Made by a program: the position numbers and the translations under genes
Shown here: positions 51,800 to 60,298 of the stretch, in pieces
Position numbering within the stretch: position 1 is the stretch's first letter
Layout: each line of letters begins with the position of its first letter
Assembly (NCBI GenBank): GCA_963664935.2
Contig: CAXXSE010000006.1
Location: forward strand, 558,001 to 622,000
Direction of reading: 5' to 3'
Origin: G963664935 sp963664935
GTDB taxonomy: Bacteria; Pseudomonadota; Gammaproteobacteria; Methylococcales; G963664935
DNA: 64,000 nt
The notes under the pieces: model-generated
The model's input: only the letters and a program-made list of their open reading frames with translations
Told to the model about the DNA's origin: nothing
The model's database searches: none

Positions 51800-52498
51800 A
51801 TGGATATATTAACGAGTGGCGCTGGTTTTGAGATGTTGATGCGATGGGGCCATTTTTTGGCCGGTATCACATGGATCGGGTTACTTTATTATTTTAATTT
51901 TGTACAAACCGAGTTCTTTAAGGAAGCCGATGCGGCCGCCAAGTCCGATGCAATTCGTAAATTGGTGCCGCGCGCCCTTTGGTGGTTCCGTTGGGGAGCC
52001 ATGTTTACGTTTTTAACGGGTGTCGCTATTTTCGCCGTGCGGGGTGCGGAAATGCCGGGTTCCATCTACATTGGCGCCTTATTGGGCACCTTTATGTTCC
52101 TTAATGTTTGGCTGATTATTTGGCCGGCTCAACAAATTGTCATCGCTTCAGCGGAACAAGTCGCGGGCGGTGGAGAAGCATTACCCGATGCGGCAGGTGC
52201 GCTGGGTAAGGCTGGATTGGCGTCAAGAACCAATACATTGTTTTCGATTCCGATGTTGTTTTTCATGGGTGCATCTTCGCATTTTCCACTTGAATCCGGC
52301 GCATTGGCGAGTTTGGTCGCCGTCGTACTTATTTTGGTTCTGCAATATAATGCGGCTTACTCGGCGCTTAGCGGTATCGGCATTGTTAAAAGCTTGCCCG
52401 CGGGCGGTAAAATGGGCCCCATGGCCAGCGTCAAGGGTGTTATTCACTGCGGCGTTGGTTTGACCGTGGTATTGTTTGTAGTACTTGCGGCGTTATAG
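51800..52498 (+). CDS. PuuD-like membrane protein (urate hydroxylase N-terminal domain family)
   Basis: 232 residues with about seven membrane helices. The N-terminus EMLMRWGHFLAGITWIGLLY and WWFRWGAMFTFLTGVAIF match the membrane domain of urate hydroxylase PuuD. Full PuuD has a cytochrome c domain at the C-terminus, absent here, so urate oxidation is not certain; homologues without it are common. A strong ribosome-binding site GGAGGAGAG precedes ATG 51800. No purine genes are near. Confidence 0.75.
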   Translation: MDILTSGAGFEMLMRWGHFLAGITWIGLLYYFNFVQTEFFKEADAAAKSDAIRKLVPRALWWFRWGAMFTFLTGVAIFAVRGAEMPGSIYIGALLGTFMFLNVWLIIWPAQQIVIASAEQVAGGGEALPDAAGALGKAGLASRTNTLFSIPMLFFMGASSHFPLESGALASLVAVVLILVLQYNAAYSALSGIGIVKSLPAGGKMGPMASVKGVIHCGVGLTVVLFVVLAAL

Positions 52499-52596
52499 TC
52501 GTCGAGTTCGGGCTAAAAAATTAGGATGGGGATCCAGGGATAAGCGACCTGAAAATTGGGAATCGATACGGATTTCCAAAAAATAAAGATGGCTAG

Positions 52597-52828
52597 GAGG
52601 CTATCCGAGAATAGAAAGCCTACTGCGGAAAAGCTGGATTTGGCCTGATTTCCCGATTATATTGATGAAATACATCCCTATATTTCACACCTGCGGGCCG
52701 CTTTCAGCGGTCCAAACCCACTCCAGGCGGATTTGTCGTTAAATACAGCAAGTATTCGCCTCAAATAATGAAAAAATCAGGCTCAAACCAGCTTTCCCTC
52801 GCGACGACTCCTATTCTCGGACAGCCTC
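52597..52828. mobile_element. MITE-like element, family 1, copy 2
   Basis: GAGGCTATCCGAGAATAG (52597-52614) and its complement CTATTCTCGGACAGCCTC (52811-52828) close a 232-bp gene-free element, flanked by CTAG on the left and ATAG on the right. A third partial end, GGAGGCTGTCCG, follows at once (52832-52843). It is longer in the middle than the copy at 10237. It lies between the PuuD-like gene and the end of rlmKL. Confidence 0.8.
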
Positions 52829-52890
52829 ATAGGAGGCTGTCCGCAGGTGAATCATTTTTTTATCATCGGTCGGCAAGGCAATGGGGATGC

Positions 52891-55125
52891 TTAGAGAAGT
52901 GGATTTCTGATTTTCCAGCAATAATGAATTTTGGGCTTTCTGGCGAAATCCTCCGGAATAGTCGAGCGCGATATTTCTTCGATCCGTAATCCTTTCAAAA
53001 CATTTTCGTCCACGCGAAACCTTCGAAAGTTAGTTGAAAACATCAATAATCCATATTGGGATAGTAACTTCATCACATTTTGTATGAGCGCACCATGATC
53101 GCGTTGCAGATCAAAGTCAGTATCCATGCCGCTCGAGTTGGAAAAAGTAGGAGGGTCGAGGAAAATAAGATCGTAATGCCCTTTTTGAAATTTATTTTGT
53201 ACGGCTTCATCGATCCAATCAAGGCAATTCGCCTGTATCAACCGATGATTTTCATCTTTTATTTGATTTAACTTTAAGTTATTTTTCGCCCAGGCTAAAT
53301 AAGTCTTCGACAAATCCACCGTTGTAGTTGATTTCGCACCCCCCAATGCCGCATGAACCGTTGCGCTCCCAGTATAACCAAACAGATTTAAAAAACGCTT
53401 CCCCGCCGCCATTTCCGAAATCATTTTTCGGGTCATCCGATGATCCAGGAACAATCCGGTATCTATATAATCCTGAAAGTTAACCAAGAATTGACAGGGG
53501 CCTTCCCGTACTTGAAAAAAACGGCCGGAATCGGACAATTTGTTGTATTGACTTCTACCTTTTTGGGGTGTGCGGATCTTCAGAAAAATATTGTCTTGGG
53601 GTATTTTCAATACCCTTGGGATTTGTGAAATCGCGCCAATCAAACGCCGTTCCGCTTTTTTCGGATCAACACTGAGTGGCGCCTTGTACTCCTGCACATG
53701 GACCCATTTCTCCGCCCCCTGATAAAGATCAACCGCCACGGCATATTCAGGCAAATCCGCATCGTAGAGGCGATAACAATCGATGTTTTCTCGCCGCGCC
53801 CAACGATCGAGATTTTTTGAATTCTTTTTTAGGCGATTCGCGAACATTTCGGATCCGGAATCTTGATCTCCGTGGATGCGCCAAGCTTTTCTTAAAATGC
53901 CACCCGAATAGCCTTCTTGACTCCCACCGGATGTTTCCTTGGGTTCAAAAAAACGATTCGGATCGACCTTAAATTTGAGTAATTTACATTCAATCGCTCC
54001 GTTGAAAAGCGTATAAGGTCGTTGGGATCGAATTCCCACCTGAAATCCGAATTCCGCGTCTTCAAGAAGCACCACGGTTTTCCAATCGACAAACTTTTTC
54101 TTGAGTGTTGCTCCAAACCGCCTAAACAGTCCGGAAAGCGCCTGTATCTCGCCTAAACGCTTGCCGTAAGGCGGATTTACGGCGATCAAGCCGGGTTTCC
54201 CTTTAAACGATTGAACCGGCTCAATATCGGATGCGACTTTTTTTTCAATATGCACCAACCCTTGCAGGCCGGCCTTTTCGACATTGGTCCAAGCCGCTAC
54301 AATCGCTCGCTTATCTTCGTCGTAACCAATAATTGGCGGTAATTGTTTTATCCCGATGGCTTTTCGGGTCTCCGCTTCGTGTTTTAATGCCTCCCAACAT
54401 TCCGCATCGTGCCCTTTCCAACCCAAAAACCCAAAATAATCCCGCATCAAACCAGGAGCGATATCCCCCGCCATCAGCGCCGCTTCGATCACTAACGTTC
54501 CGGACCCGCACATCGGATCGATAAACCCGCCCCCTCGTTGACTGATTTCAGGCCAATCCCCCCGGAGTAAAATAGCGGCCGCAAGATTCTCTTTCAATGG
54601 CGCGACTACCCCACTTGCCCGATAACCCCGACGGTGCAGGCTTTCACCCGAAAGATCCAGACTCAATTGCGCATTACCGCGATCTATATGCGCATTCAAA
54701 CGAATATCGGGACGTTCGAGATCGATTGAAGGCCTGGTTCCAAAACGCTCGCGAAATTGATCTACAACGGCATCTTTGACCCGTAACGCAGCAAATTTTG
54801 TATGCCCGATATCGCTACGCTTTTCGGTTAAATCTACGGCAAAGGTCGAGTCGGTATCCATATGCTCAGACCAATCGGTACTTTTAACGTTATCGTAGAG
54901 GCCGTCGGTCGTTGAAACTGGAAATCCCGCGATAATCAATAACACACGGTTTGCCAGCCTGGAGAACAGGCAGATCCGATAGGCGGTCTGTAAGTCGCCT
55001 TGAAAACTAACACCGGCGGGTGTTTCTGAAACCTCTTCGGCGCCTAATCCCTCTAATTCCCGCGCCAATAAGGATTCTAATTGCTTAGGTGTGGTAGCGA
55101 ATAACCGGTATTGGGTTTTGATCAC
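52891..55125 (-). CDS. rlmL: Bifunctional 23S rRNA methyltransferase RlmKL
   Basis: 744 residues. THUMP domain near the start, first methyltransferase with FIDPMCGSGTLVIEAAL and NPPYGKRLGE (G2445), second with FLNLFGYTGSATVHAALGG and LIFLDPPTFSNS (G2069). The fused form is normal in gammaproteobacteria. Start at ATG 55125. Intact. Confidence 0.95.
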   Translation of the reverse strand: MIKTQYRLFATTPKQLESLLARELEGLGAEEVSETPAGVSFQGDLQTAYRICLFSRLANRVLLIIAGFPVSTTDGLYDNVKSTDWSEHMDTDSTFAVDLTEKRSDIGHTKFAALRVKDAVVDQFRERFGTRPSIDLERPDIRLNAHIDRGNAQLSLDLSGESLHRRGYRASGVVAPLKENLAAAILLRGDWPEISQRGGGFIDPMCGSGTLVIEAALMAGDIAPGLMRDYFGFLGWKGHDAECWEALKHEAETRKAIGIKQLPPIIGYDEDKRAIVAAWTNVEKAGLQGLVHIEKKVASDIEPVQSFKGKPGLIAVNPPYGKRLGEIQALSGLFRRFGATLKKKFVDWKTVVLLEDAEFGFQVGIRSQRPYTLFNGAIECKLLKFKVDPNRFFEPKETSGGSQEGYSGGILRKAWRIHGDQDSGSEMFANRLKKNSKNLDRWARRENIDCYRLYDADLPEYAVAVDLYQGAEKWVHVQEYKAPLSVDPKKAERRLIGAISQIPRVLKIPQDNIFLKIRTPQKGRSQYNKLSDSGRFFQVREGPCQFLVNFQDYIDTGLFLDHRMTRKMISEMAAGKRFLNLFGYTGSATVHAALGGAKSTTTVDLSKTYLAWAKNNLKLNQIKDENHRLIQANCLDWIDEAVQNKFQKGHYDLIFLDPPTFSNSSGMDTDFDLQRDHGALIQNVMKLLSQYGLLMFSTNFRRFRVDENVLKGLRIEEISRSTIPEDFARKPKIHYCWKIRNPLL

Positions 55126-55192
55126 AGACTATATCGGCTTTGCTATACTTGGAAAGTAAATATACCTTAAGCCATCCCAATTTATTTTTGCT

Positions 55193-55594
55193 ATGAAAAT
55201 GAAACTCATAAAGCCTGTACCCCTCATTTGTTCCTTAATGTTTCTAAGCGTTTCTCCTTCCATAGGAGCCGCCGATGAATACTACTATTTTGAATCGGAT
55301 AGTTATTTTACGATAACCGCGGACAAATTTTTGGGCGGGGCGACAAATGCGGCTACGGGTTTGCTTGAAATTCCAAAATCTATTATCAACACTAATAACG
55401 AGTACAATTTCGCGTTTGCGATAACCGGGGGATTAATCGAAGGATTCGTTAACTTTTTCGGCCGTACGATGATTGGGCTTATTGAAGTCCTAACGTTCCC
55501 GATACCCACCAAACCAATCCCCCAACCCGGTGTGATATGGAATGATTTTGATTCGGAAACTTCTTATGAAGAGATATTCCGATTGCGCGATTAA
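55193..55594 (+). CDS. TIGR04073-like exosortase-system-associated protein
   Basis: 133 residues with a signal peptide (LICSLMFLSVSPSIGAA) and the family stretch GGATNAATGLLEIPKSIINT, then GLIEGFVNFFGRTMIGLIEV and a PIPTKPIPQPG tail. These features fit the small exported family often linked to exosortase genomes; its role is unknown. ATG 55193 or 55199. It diverges from rlmKL with a 67-base gap. Confidence 0.7.
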   Translation: MKMKLIKPVPLICSLMFLSVSPSIGAADEYYYFESDSYFTITADKFLGGATNAATGLLEIPKSIINTNNEYNFAFAITGGLIEGFVNFFGRTMIGLIEVLTFPIPTKPIPQPGVIWNDFDSETSYEEIFRLRD

Positions 55595-55608
55595 TCTTTT
55601 ACCAGGAT

Positions 55609-55989
55609 TTATGCAACTTGGACTGGGATAGAATGACTTGATCGGGTGATTTTGTTTTCGCTATCCAAATAAATCAATATGGGCTTAAAATTGGCCATTT
55701 CGTTTTGTTCAAGCCCGACATACGAACAGATAATCAAGCAATCACCGCGAGTAGCCAGCCGGGCGGCGGCGCCATTAACGGAAATAATACCCGATCGCTC
55801 TTCCGCACGAATGGCATAGGTTGTAAATCGCTCCCCATTATTGATGTTATAGATCTGTATTTGCTCGTATTCACGAATTCCGGACCGATCCAACAGAAAC
55901 CCATCGATAGCACAGGAGCCTTCGTATTCTAATTCAGCATGGGTTACACACGCTCGGTGCAACTTGGCTTTCAACATAATTGTCTGCAT
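55609..55989 (-). CDS. panD: Aspartate 1-decarboxylase
   Basis: 126 residues from MQTIMLKAKLHRACVTHAEL. The self-cleavage site, Gly-Ser in YEGSCAIDG, is present; the Ser becomes the pyruvoyl group. It makes beta-alanine for pantothenate. I chose ATG 55989 because it matches the family start; an upstream ATG at 56022 would add 11 residues. Confidence 0.93.
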   Translation of the reverse strand: MQTIMLKAKLHRACVTHAELEYEGSCAIDGFLLDRSGIREYEQIQIYNINNGERFTTYAIRAEERSGIISVNGAAARLATRGDCLIICSYVGLEQNEMANFKPILIYLDSENKITRSSHSIPVQVA

Positions 55990-56260
55990 AACAATTTGGT
56001 GGTCAAACAGCGGAAGGGGCATTATTATGCATTAAAGTCCGTCCTCTATCAACTAGAAAATGGTCTTTTTTGATGCAAAGCAATATCAACATAAGTATTT
56101 AAATAATATAAATTTTTACTTTTAAAGATGAAATATCAGTCCGCCTTCGACTTAAACCTGCATCCGTAACTTCACTACCGCGAAGGACACAAGCTCTTGA
56201 TCCCCCGTATAACCAATATCTTGCACCCCGCTCCGCATTGAAGTCTCAAATTTAGGGTGT
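55990..56260. other. Gap between panD and the coiled-coil gene
   Basis: About 270 bases, AT-rich near 56080-56130. It must hold the panD promoter. I see no gene, terminator with T-run or repeat. Confidence 0.35.
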
Positions 56261-57310
56261 TTACCCATTATCCGATCTTGAAATAGGCTTTCGCTTTTTA
56301 AATCCACCAGTCACTTTGGCTGTAATTTTTTTAATTTCGCCCTTTAATATAGCATGTTGTTTTTTCAACACCAGAAGCTCGATATCACGCCGCACATAAC
56401 GTTCTATATAATCCATGGATTTAGACAGATTTTGCGTCTCTTGCAGTTCCGCATCCAGTTCTAGCGCTTTCATACGATTGGTGTGTTCGAGCTGTTCGGC
56501 TAACAATTGCGCTTCACTCCGGTGGCGCTCGTGTTCGCGCACTTCATTTTCCGCAAGTTCCGCCTTGACTCGGTCGGTCAACTGAGACGCCTTTAGTTTT
56601 TCCAGTTCCCGCTCACGATTCGATTGCTGAATGACCTTCTCGTTGTGGTCAAGCCTTGAGATTTCTTCCTCTCGCTCGTGCTTGTAGCGCTCGCGGTTTC
56701 GCTGATCTTGAAGCTCATAATTTCGACGAATGAATTGGATCATCGCCTGGTCGTGTCGAAAATGTCCGGTCGAAACGACTAGAGAATCTTCGGGTATTTC
56801 TTTAAAAGACGGATCGAGTTTACAGTGGGTACGGCACTGTATACCCTGGTTAACCAGGGTTTCATTCACCAGCGTCTCTATGGTCGATTCAATTTGCTCA
56901 AATCCGGTAGACATTAATTCCGCGTCTTCCACCTTGTGAAGCTCTTTTTCAGTCGCATCTTTAAGCAATCCTCCGAATCTTATTTTTATATGACGATTGA
57001 TATCCGGAAGACGATCAATATTTTCTCGCGCGTACTCTATAGTGGATTGAAATCGCAACGAAAGTTGACTGTGTATCGTACAGAATCCACTGAGAATCGA
57101 AATATCCCAATTTATCGTCCAGTCTTCGATATTCAGGTCATATACTTGATGATAAAACCGCTTTGTAAAGTTCGGGGGTCTGGGAAAATTGCGTTGAAAA
57201 GGTCCCAATTTAAAACTTACAATCCGTCTATCCCCTTCAAATCCGGGATCCCATTCACCGTTTTCATCAGCAACATAGTTTAATAACTTTGAAAAGCTAA
57301 GATTATCCAC
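56261..57310 (-). CDS. Coiled-coil protein with possible SPFH-like N-terminal domain
   Basis: 349 residues, no membrane helix. The N-terminal half is beta-rich with DLNIEDWTINWDISILSGFC and LSLRFQSTIEYARENIDR, which resemble a band-7/SPFH layout but without a clear match. Residues about 195-310 are a long charged coiled coil (Glu/Arg/Lys-rich). The start overlaps the membrane-protein gene 57303-58589 by 8 bases, so the two probably form one complex. I cannot name the family. Confidence 0.55.
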   Translation of the reverse strand: MDNLSFSKLLNYVADENGEWDPGFEGDRRIVSFKLGPFQRNFPRPPNFTKRFYHQVYDLNIEDWTINWDISILSGFCTIHSQLSLRFQSTIEYARENIDRLPDINRHIKIRFGGLLKDATEKELHKVEDAELMSTGFEQIESTIETLVNETLVNQGIQCRTHCKLDPSFKEIPEDSLVVSTGHFRHDQAMIQFIRRNYELQDQRNRERYKHEREEEISRLDHNEKVIQQSNRERELEKLKASQLTDRVKAELAENEVREHERHRSEAQLLAEQLEHTNRMKALELDAELQETQNLSKSMDYIERYVRRDIELLVLKKQHAILKGEIKKITAKVTGGFKKRKPISRSDNG

Positions 57311-58589
57311 GAAACATCTTTTTTACGATATCGTCGAAACTTTGATTTTCCCTGGTATCCGCTCGATCGTCCGATTCGATATGTTGGTCGGTTCGAGTGG
57401 CCTGATCATTCATGACCTTTGCGATGACGGAATAAAGATTCGGCGAAAACTCCACCGATCGCGGATTAACCCTGCGAAGAAAACCCTTATTTAGCAAAAA
57501 TGCCGCGCCGAATAAACGCATCCAATCCGGATAGCGCCGAGCTTTTTCGATTTGATTCTTTTCGATGGCTATCTCGAGCTCGTCATTTGGGTTAATCCTG
57601 AATTCAGAAAACTGTCTGAGGCAATGGTATGCAAGCTCCTGCTCGCTGTCGGTCATCGCGCCCGGTGCATTGGATTCAAGCCGGTGGGACAGTATGATTG
57701 TAAAAAAATCTACCATTGCCGCACAAATAAATGCAAACCATGAAAACCCATCCCACATACTGAACGATGGGTTGATAGTTTGGACAAACTTTTCATAGGC
57801 GGGCAAAATCGGAGCATTCACCGACCTGCGGCCCTGACTTGTCACTAATTCATCAAAACCTTTTTGTACTTTGGAAAATTCAGCCAGAACGACCTGATAT
57901 ATTTCCTTCCTCCGGGAGGAATCGAGATCCAGCAAGCGAATGGTCTGGCGCAATTGTCCTATGCTCCGGTCCAAAGCGGCAAACTGGGTTCCAAGCCCCG
58001 CGAGTCGGGATTTCTCGTTTTCTGATATGGTATTGAAATGTTTCCAGAAAACACCTTTTCCCACCATGTTTTTATAACCCGGCGCCATATCAGGATGTTT
58101 CCCCATATAGGCCAGACTGGTATCACGCTCGGCTTGCGTCGTTGCCTCACGCTGTTCGGCAAGAATTTCGGTCTTTGTGACGTAAATCCGATCCAAATAG
58201 TCATCAATGCCGCGCTGAAGCGTGGATAATTTTTTGATACGAAGGGTTTCGGTCTGGGAAACCTCATAAAACTTAAAATACGAGAATGAAACCGAAACAC
58301 ATACCGAAGCGAGGAGAGCAATACAGGCCATGAAAAATCGGCTACGATTGGCCTTCCAGTGGATGGTAGCGACTTCCAGCGAGCAAATTACGATAATCGA
58401 CTGCACGGCGATGGTGATAATCAACGCAATCCAGTCGGTGATAAACCACGACATGCCGTAGTAGGTCGTATATCCCGACGCTACACTCAACATCAGCACG
58501 ATAGGAATGGACCATAGCCGGAGCAGGCTCACGAACCCACTTTGCAGTGCATTCAATAATCGACCCGCCGACCAGAAATAGCGATTCAC
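57303..58589 (-). CDS. Four-helix membrane protein of unknown function
   Basis: 428 residues. Three membrane helices near the N-terminus (LLRLWSIPIVLMLSVASGY; WIALIITIAVQSIIVICSL; FMACIALLASVCVSVSFSYF), a charged, coiled-coil-like loop of about 150 residues, a fourth helix (FSWFAFICAAMVDFFTIIL) and a cytoplasmic tail of about 130 residues. I do not recognise it. It is first in a two-gene operon with the coiled-coil protein downstream. A role in membrane organisation or stress is a guess. Confidence 0.6.
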   Translation of the reverse strand: MNRYFWSAGRLLNALQSGFVSLLRLWSIPIVLMLSVASGYTTYYGMSWFITDWIALIITIAVQSIIVICSLEVATIHWKANRSRFFMACIALLASVCVSVSFSYFKFYEVSQTETLRIKKLSTLQRGIDDYLDRIYVTKTEILAEQREATTQAERDTSLAYMGKHPDMAPGYKNMVGKGVFWKHFNTISENEKSRLAGLGTQFAALDRSIGQLRQTIRLLDLDSSRRKEIYQVVLAEFSKVQKGFDELVTSQGRRSVNAPILPAYEKFVQTINPSFSMWDGFSWFAFICAAMVDFFTIILSHRLESNAPGAMTDSEQELAYHCLRQFSEFRINPNDELEIAIEKNQIEKARRYPDWMRLFGAAFLLNKGFLRRVNPRSVEFSPNLYSVIAKVMNDQATRTDQHIESDDRADTRENQSFDDIVKKMFRG

Positions 58590-58803
58590 GACCGAATCAG
58601 GCTAGAAAAACAATGGCGATAATACATAACATCGAATCATAATTTAGTATCGAGATTTACGCTATTGACAATGGCTTCTTAAATGCGAATGTTACCAAAA
58701 ACAAATCGAAAATCCGAATAAGCGGTATCCCAATTCTCGACAATGCTCAAGAAATATCTCAATATATACTATTTAGCCGGTTTTGATCGTAGGAGAGATT
58801 TCC

Positions 58804-59295
58804 ATGAACATTTTTAGTTTATCCTGGTGGTTGACGCCAGTTATCAGTTTTAACTGGGTCAGGGCGCGGGATTTAGGCGTGGTGTCCAAGCATGAAGAAT
58901 GTTTATCGAAATTGGCGTTTATCAAACGTTTAAGAGGACCCGATATCCGGCCGATGGGGCAATGGACAACCGAGTATTACATATTACAAGGCCACGCATT
59001 TTATTCTTTAGGCCGAAAGGATAGAGCCACCGATAGTTTCGAAAAAGCATTCCGGGAGATGACAAAGCCAAACGACTACATCGAAGACGATATCAACTAT
59101 CTATCCGCTTACATCATCTCATGCCACGATGACCTTGATCTCGAAAACAACAATAACGTCGAACTCGAGCAGATTGATCTGGATACGATTCAGTCCGAAC
59201 TAAAAATGTATTACCCTTTGAGAACGCATCCCGATTGGAAAAACTCAATGGAAACGGGTACCCACATGACTAATCCGTATGAAACAGAAATCTAG
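58804..59295 (+). CDS. Hypothetical TPR-like protein (163 aa)
   Basis: From ATG 58804 (MNIFSLSWWLTPVISFNWVR) with TAGGAGAG 7 bases upstream; a longer reading from 58783 uses TTG. The middle resembles two TPR helices (ILQGHAFYSLGRKDRATDSF, then AFREMTKPNDYIEDD). The N-terminus is hydrophobic but not a clean signal peptide. It diverges from the membrane-protein operon. Function unknown. Confidence 0.6.
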   Translation: MNIFSLSWWLTPVISFNWVRARDLGVVSKHEECLSKLAFIKRLRGPDIRPMGQWTTEYYILQGHAFYSLGRKDRATDSFEKAFREMTKPNDYIEDDINYLSAYIISCHDDLDLENNNNVELEQIDLDTIQSELKMYYPLRTHPDWKNSMETGTHMTNPYETEI

Positions 59296-59396
59296 AGTTC
59301 ACTCTCCCATAAATCCGCCATTTCCCCGATTAAAAATGCGGTCTAACGGAAGCACTATTTAGAATTCGCGGATTTTTCCGGAGAACGCCTTCGTAG

Positions 59397-60155
59397 TTAT
59401 CTTTCCAACGGCGGTTTTAATTCAAAACCTTTTTGTGTAAGAATTTGTCCATTGGAATCGACGACGGAAACATCCCACTGTCCCAACATCGTCATGTTAA
59501 GCAACTTACTGGTATAAATTCGCCAGCGATTTCCCCGAACTTCAAATTCTTTATTCAATTTTACCTGGCCATTATGCTTCCAAACATGGGTTACCGTGTG
59601 GCCTTTTAAGCGTTTCAACTCGGTAAAAAAATAAATACTATAGGCTTTATCGCGCAAAGCAAAAAACGGTGGAGCTAAAATGTCCACGGGTTCCTTACGT
59701 TTTATACCACTGGTGAACCGGAAGCGTATAACATTTAGATTTCCAATCGGTTTTTTCCCTTCCCCCGCTACATTTTGGAGTGGTATCGGCGTCCTTTGTC
59801 GGCTAACGGGTTTCTTCGGTTCTTGACGATTTCGAGTATTTCCATCGCTTGGAACATGTTTTTGTTCTTGATCTATAGGATCCGACCTCGGGAGCTGCTC
59901 AATCTCACCGGGTGATTCGAGTTTACCCGGTTTCTGGCTGATTACTTCGGCGCCTTGAAGGTTACGGACGGTTTTTGCGTCCGAAGACAAAAAATACACA
60001 AGACCGGCCGCTATCGACAACAGCACAATAAAGGCAACCAGAATTCGTTTTACATCCCATTCGGAATCGTCATTTATTTCATCTTTCGGAACCGCGACTT
60101 TGTTGGAGCCGCTCTGCTTATAGTTGATTCTTATAACAATCTTCTTTCTGGGCAT
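59397..60155 (-). CDS. DUF2914-domain membrane-anchored protein
   Basis: 252 residues: basic cytoplasmic start, one membrane helix (ILVAFIVLLSIAAGLVYFL), a long polar linker and a C-terminal DUF2914 domain with SIYFFTELKRLKGHTVTHVW, WKHNGQVKLNKEFEV, RWRIYTSKLL and GQWDVSVVDSNGQIL. DUF2914 is found with surface or polysaccharide functions but has no proven activity. Intact; the IS at 60299 stands upstream of its start. Confidence 0.8.
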   Translation of the reverse strand: MPRKKIVIRINYKQSGSNKVAVPKDEINDDSEWDVKRILVAFIVLLSIAAGLVYFLSSDAKTVRNLQGAEVISQKPGKLESPGEIEQLPRSDPIDQEQKHVPSDGNTRNRQEPKKPVSRQRTPIPLQNVAGEGKKPIGNLNVIRFRFTSGIKRKEPVDILAPPFFALRDKAYSIYFFTELKRLKGHTVTHVWKHNGQVKLNKEFEVRGNRWRIYTSKLLNMTMLGQWDVSVVDSNGQILTQKGFELKPPLER

Positions 60156-60298
60156 TGCTCACTTAGCTCGATATATTAGTTTGCGCAACGACACTATAGG
60201 AGATTTATCGAATCGATGAAACAAAATAATATATAACCTAAACTCTTAAGAAGTGTTGTAACCCTAAAAAGTATCGGCTCAACAATTTATTGATCTGG

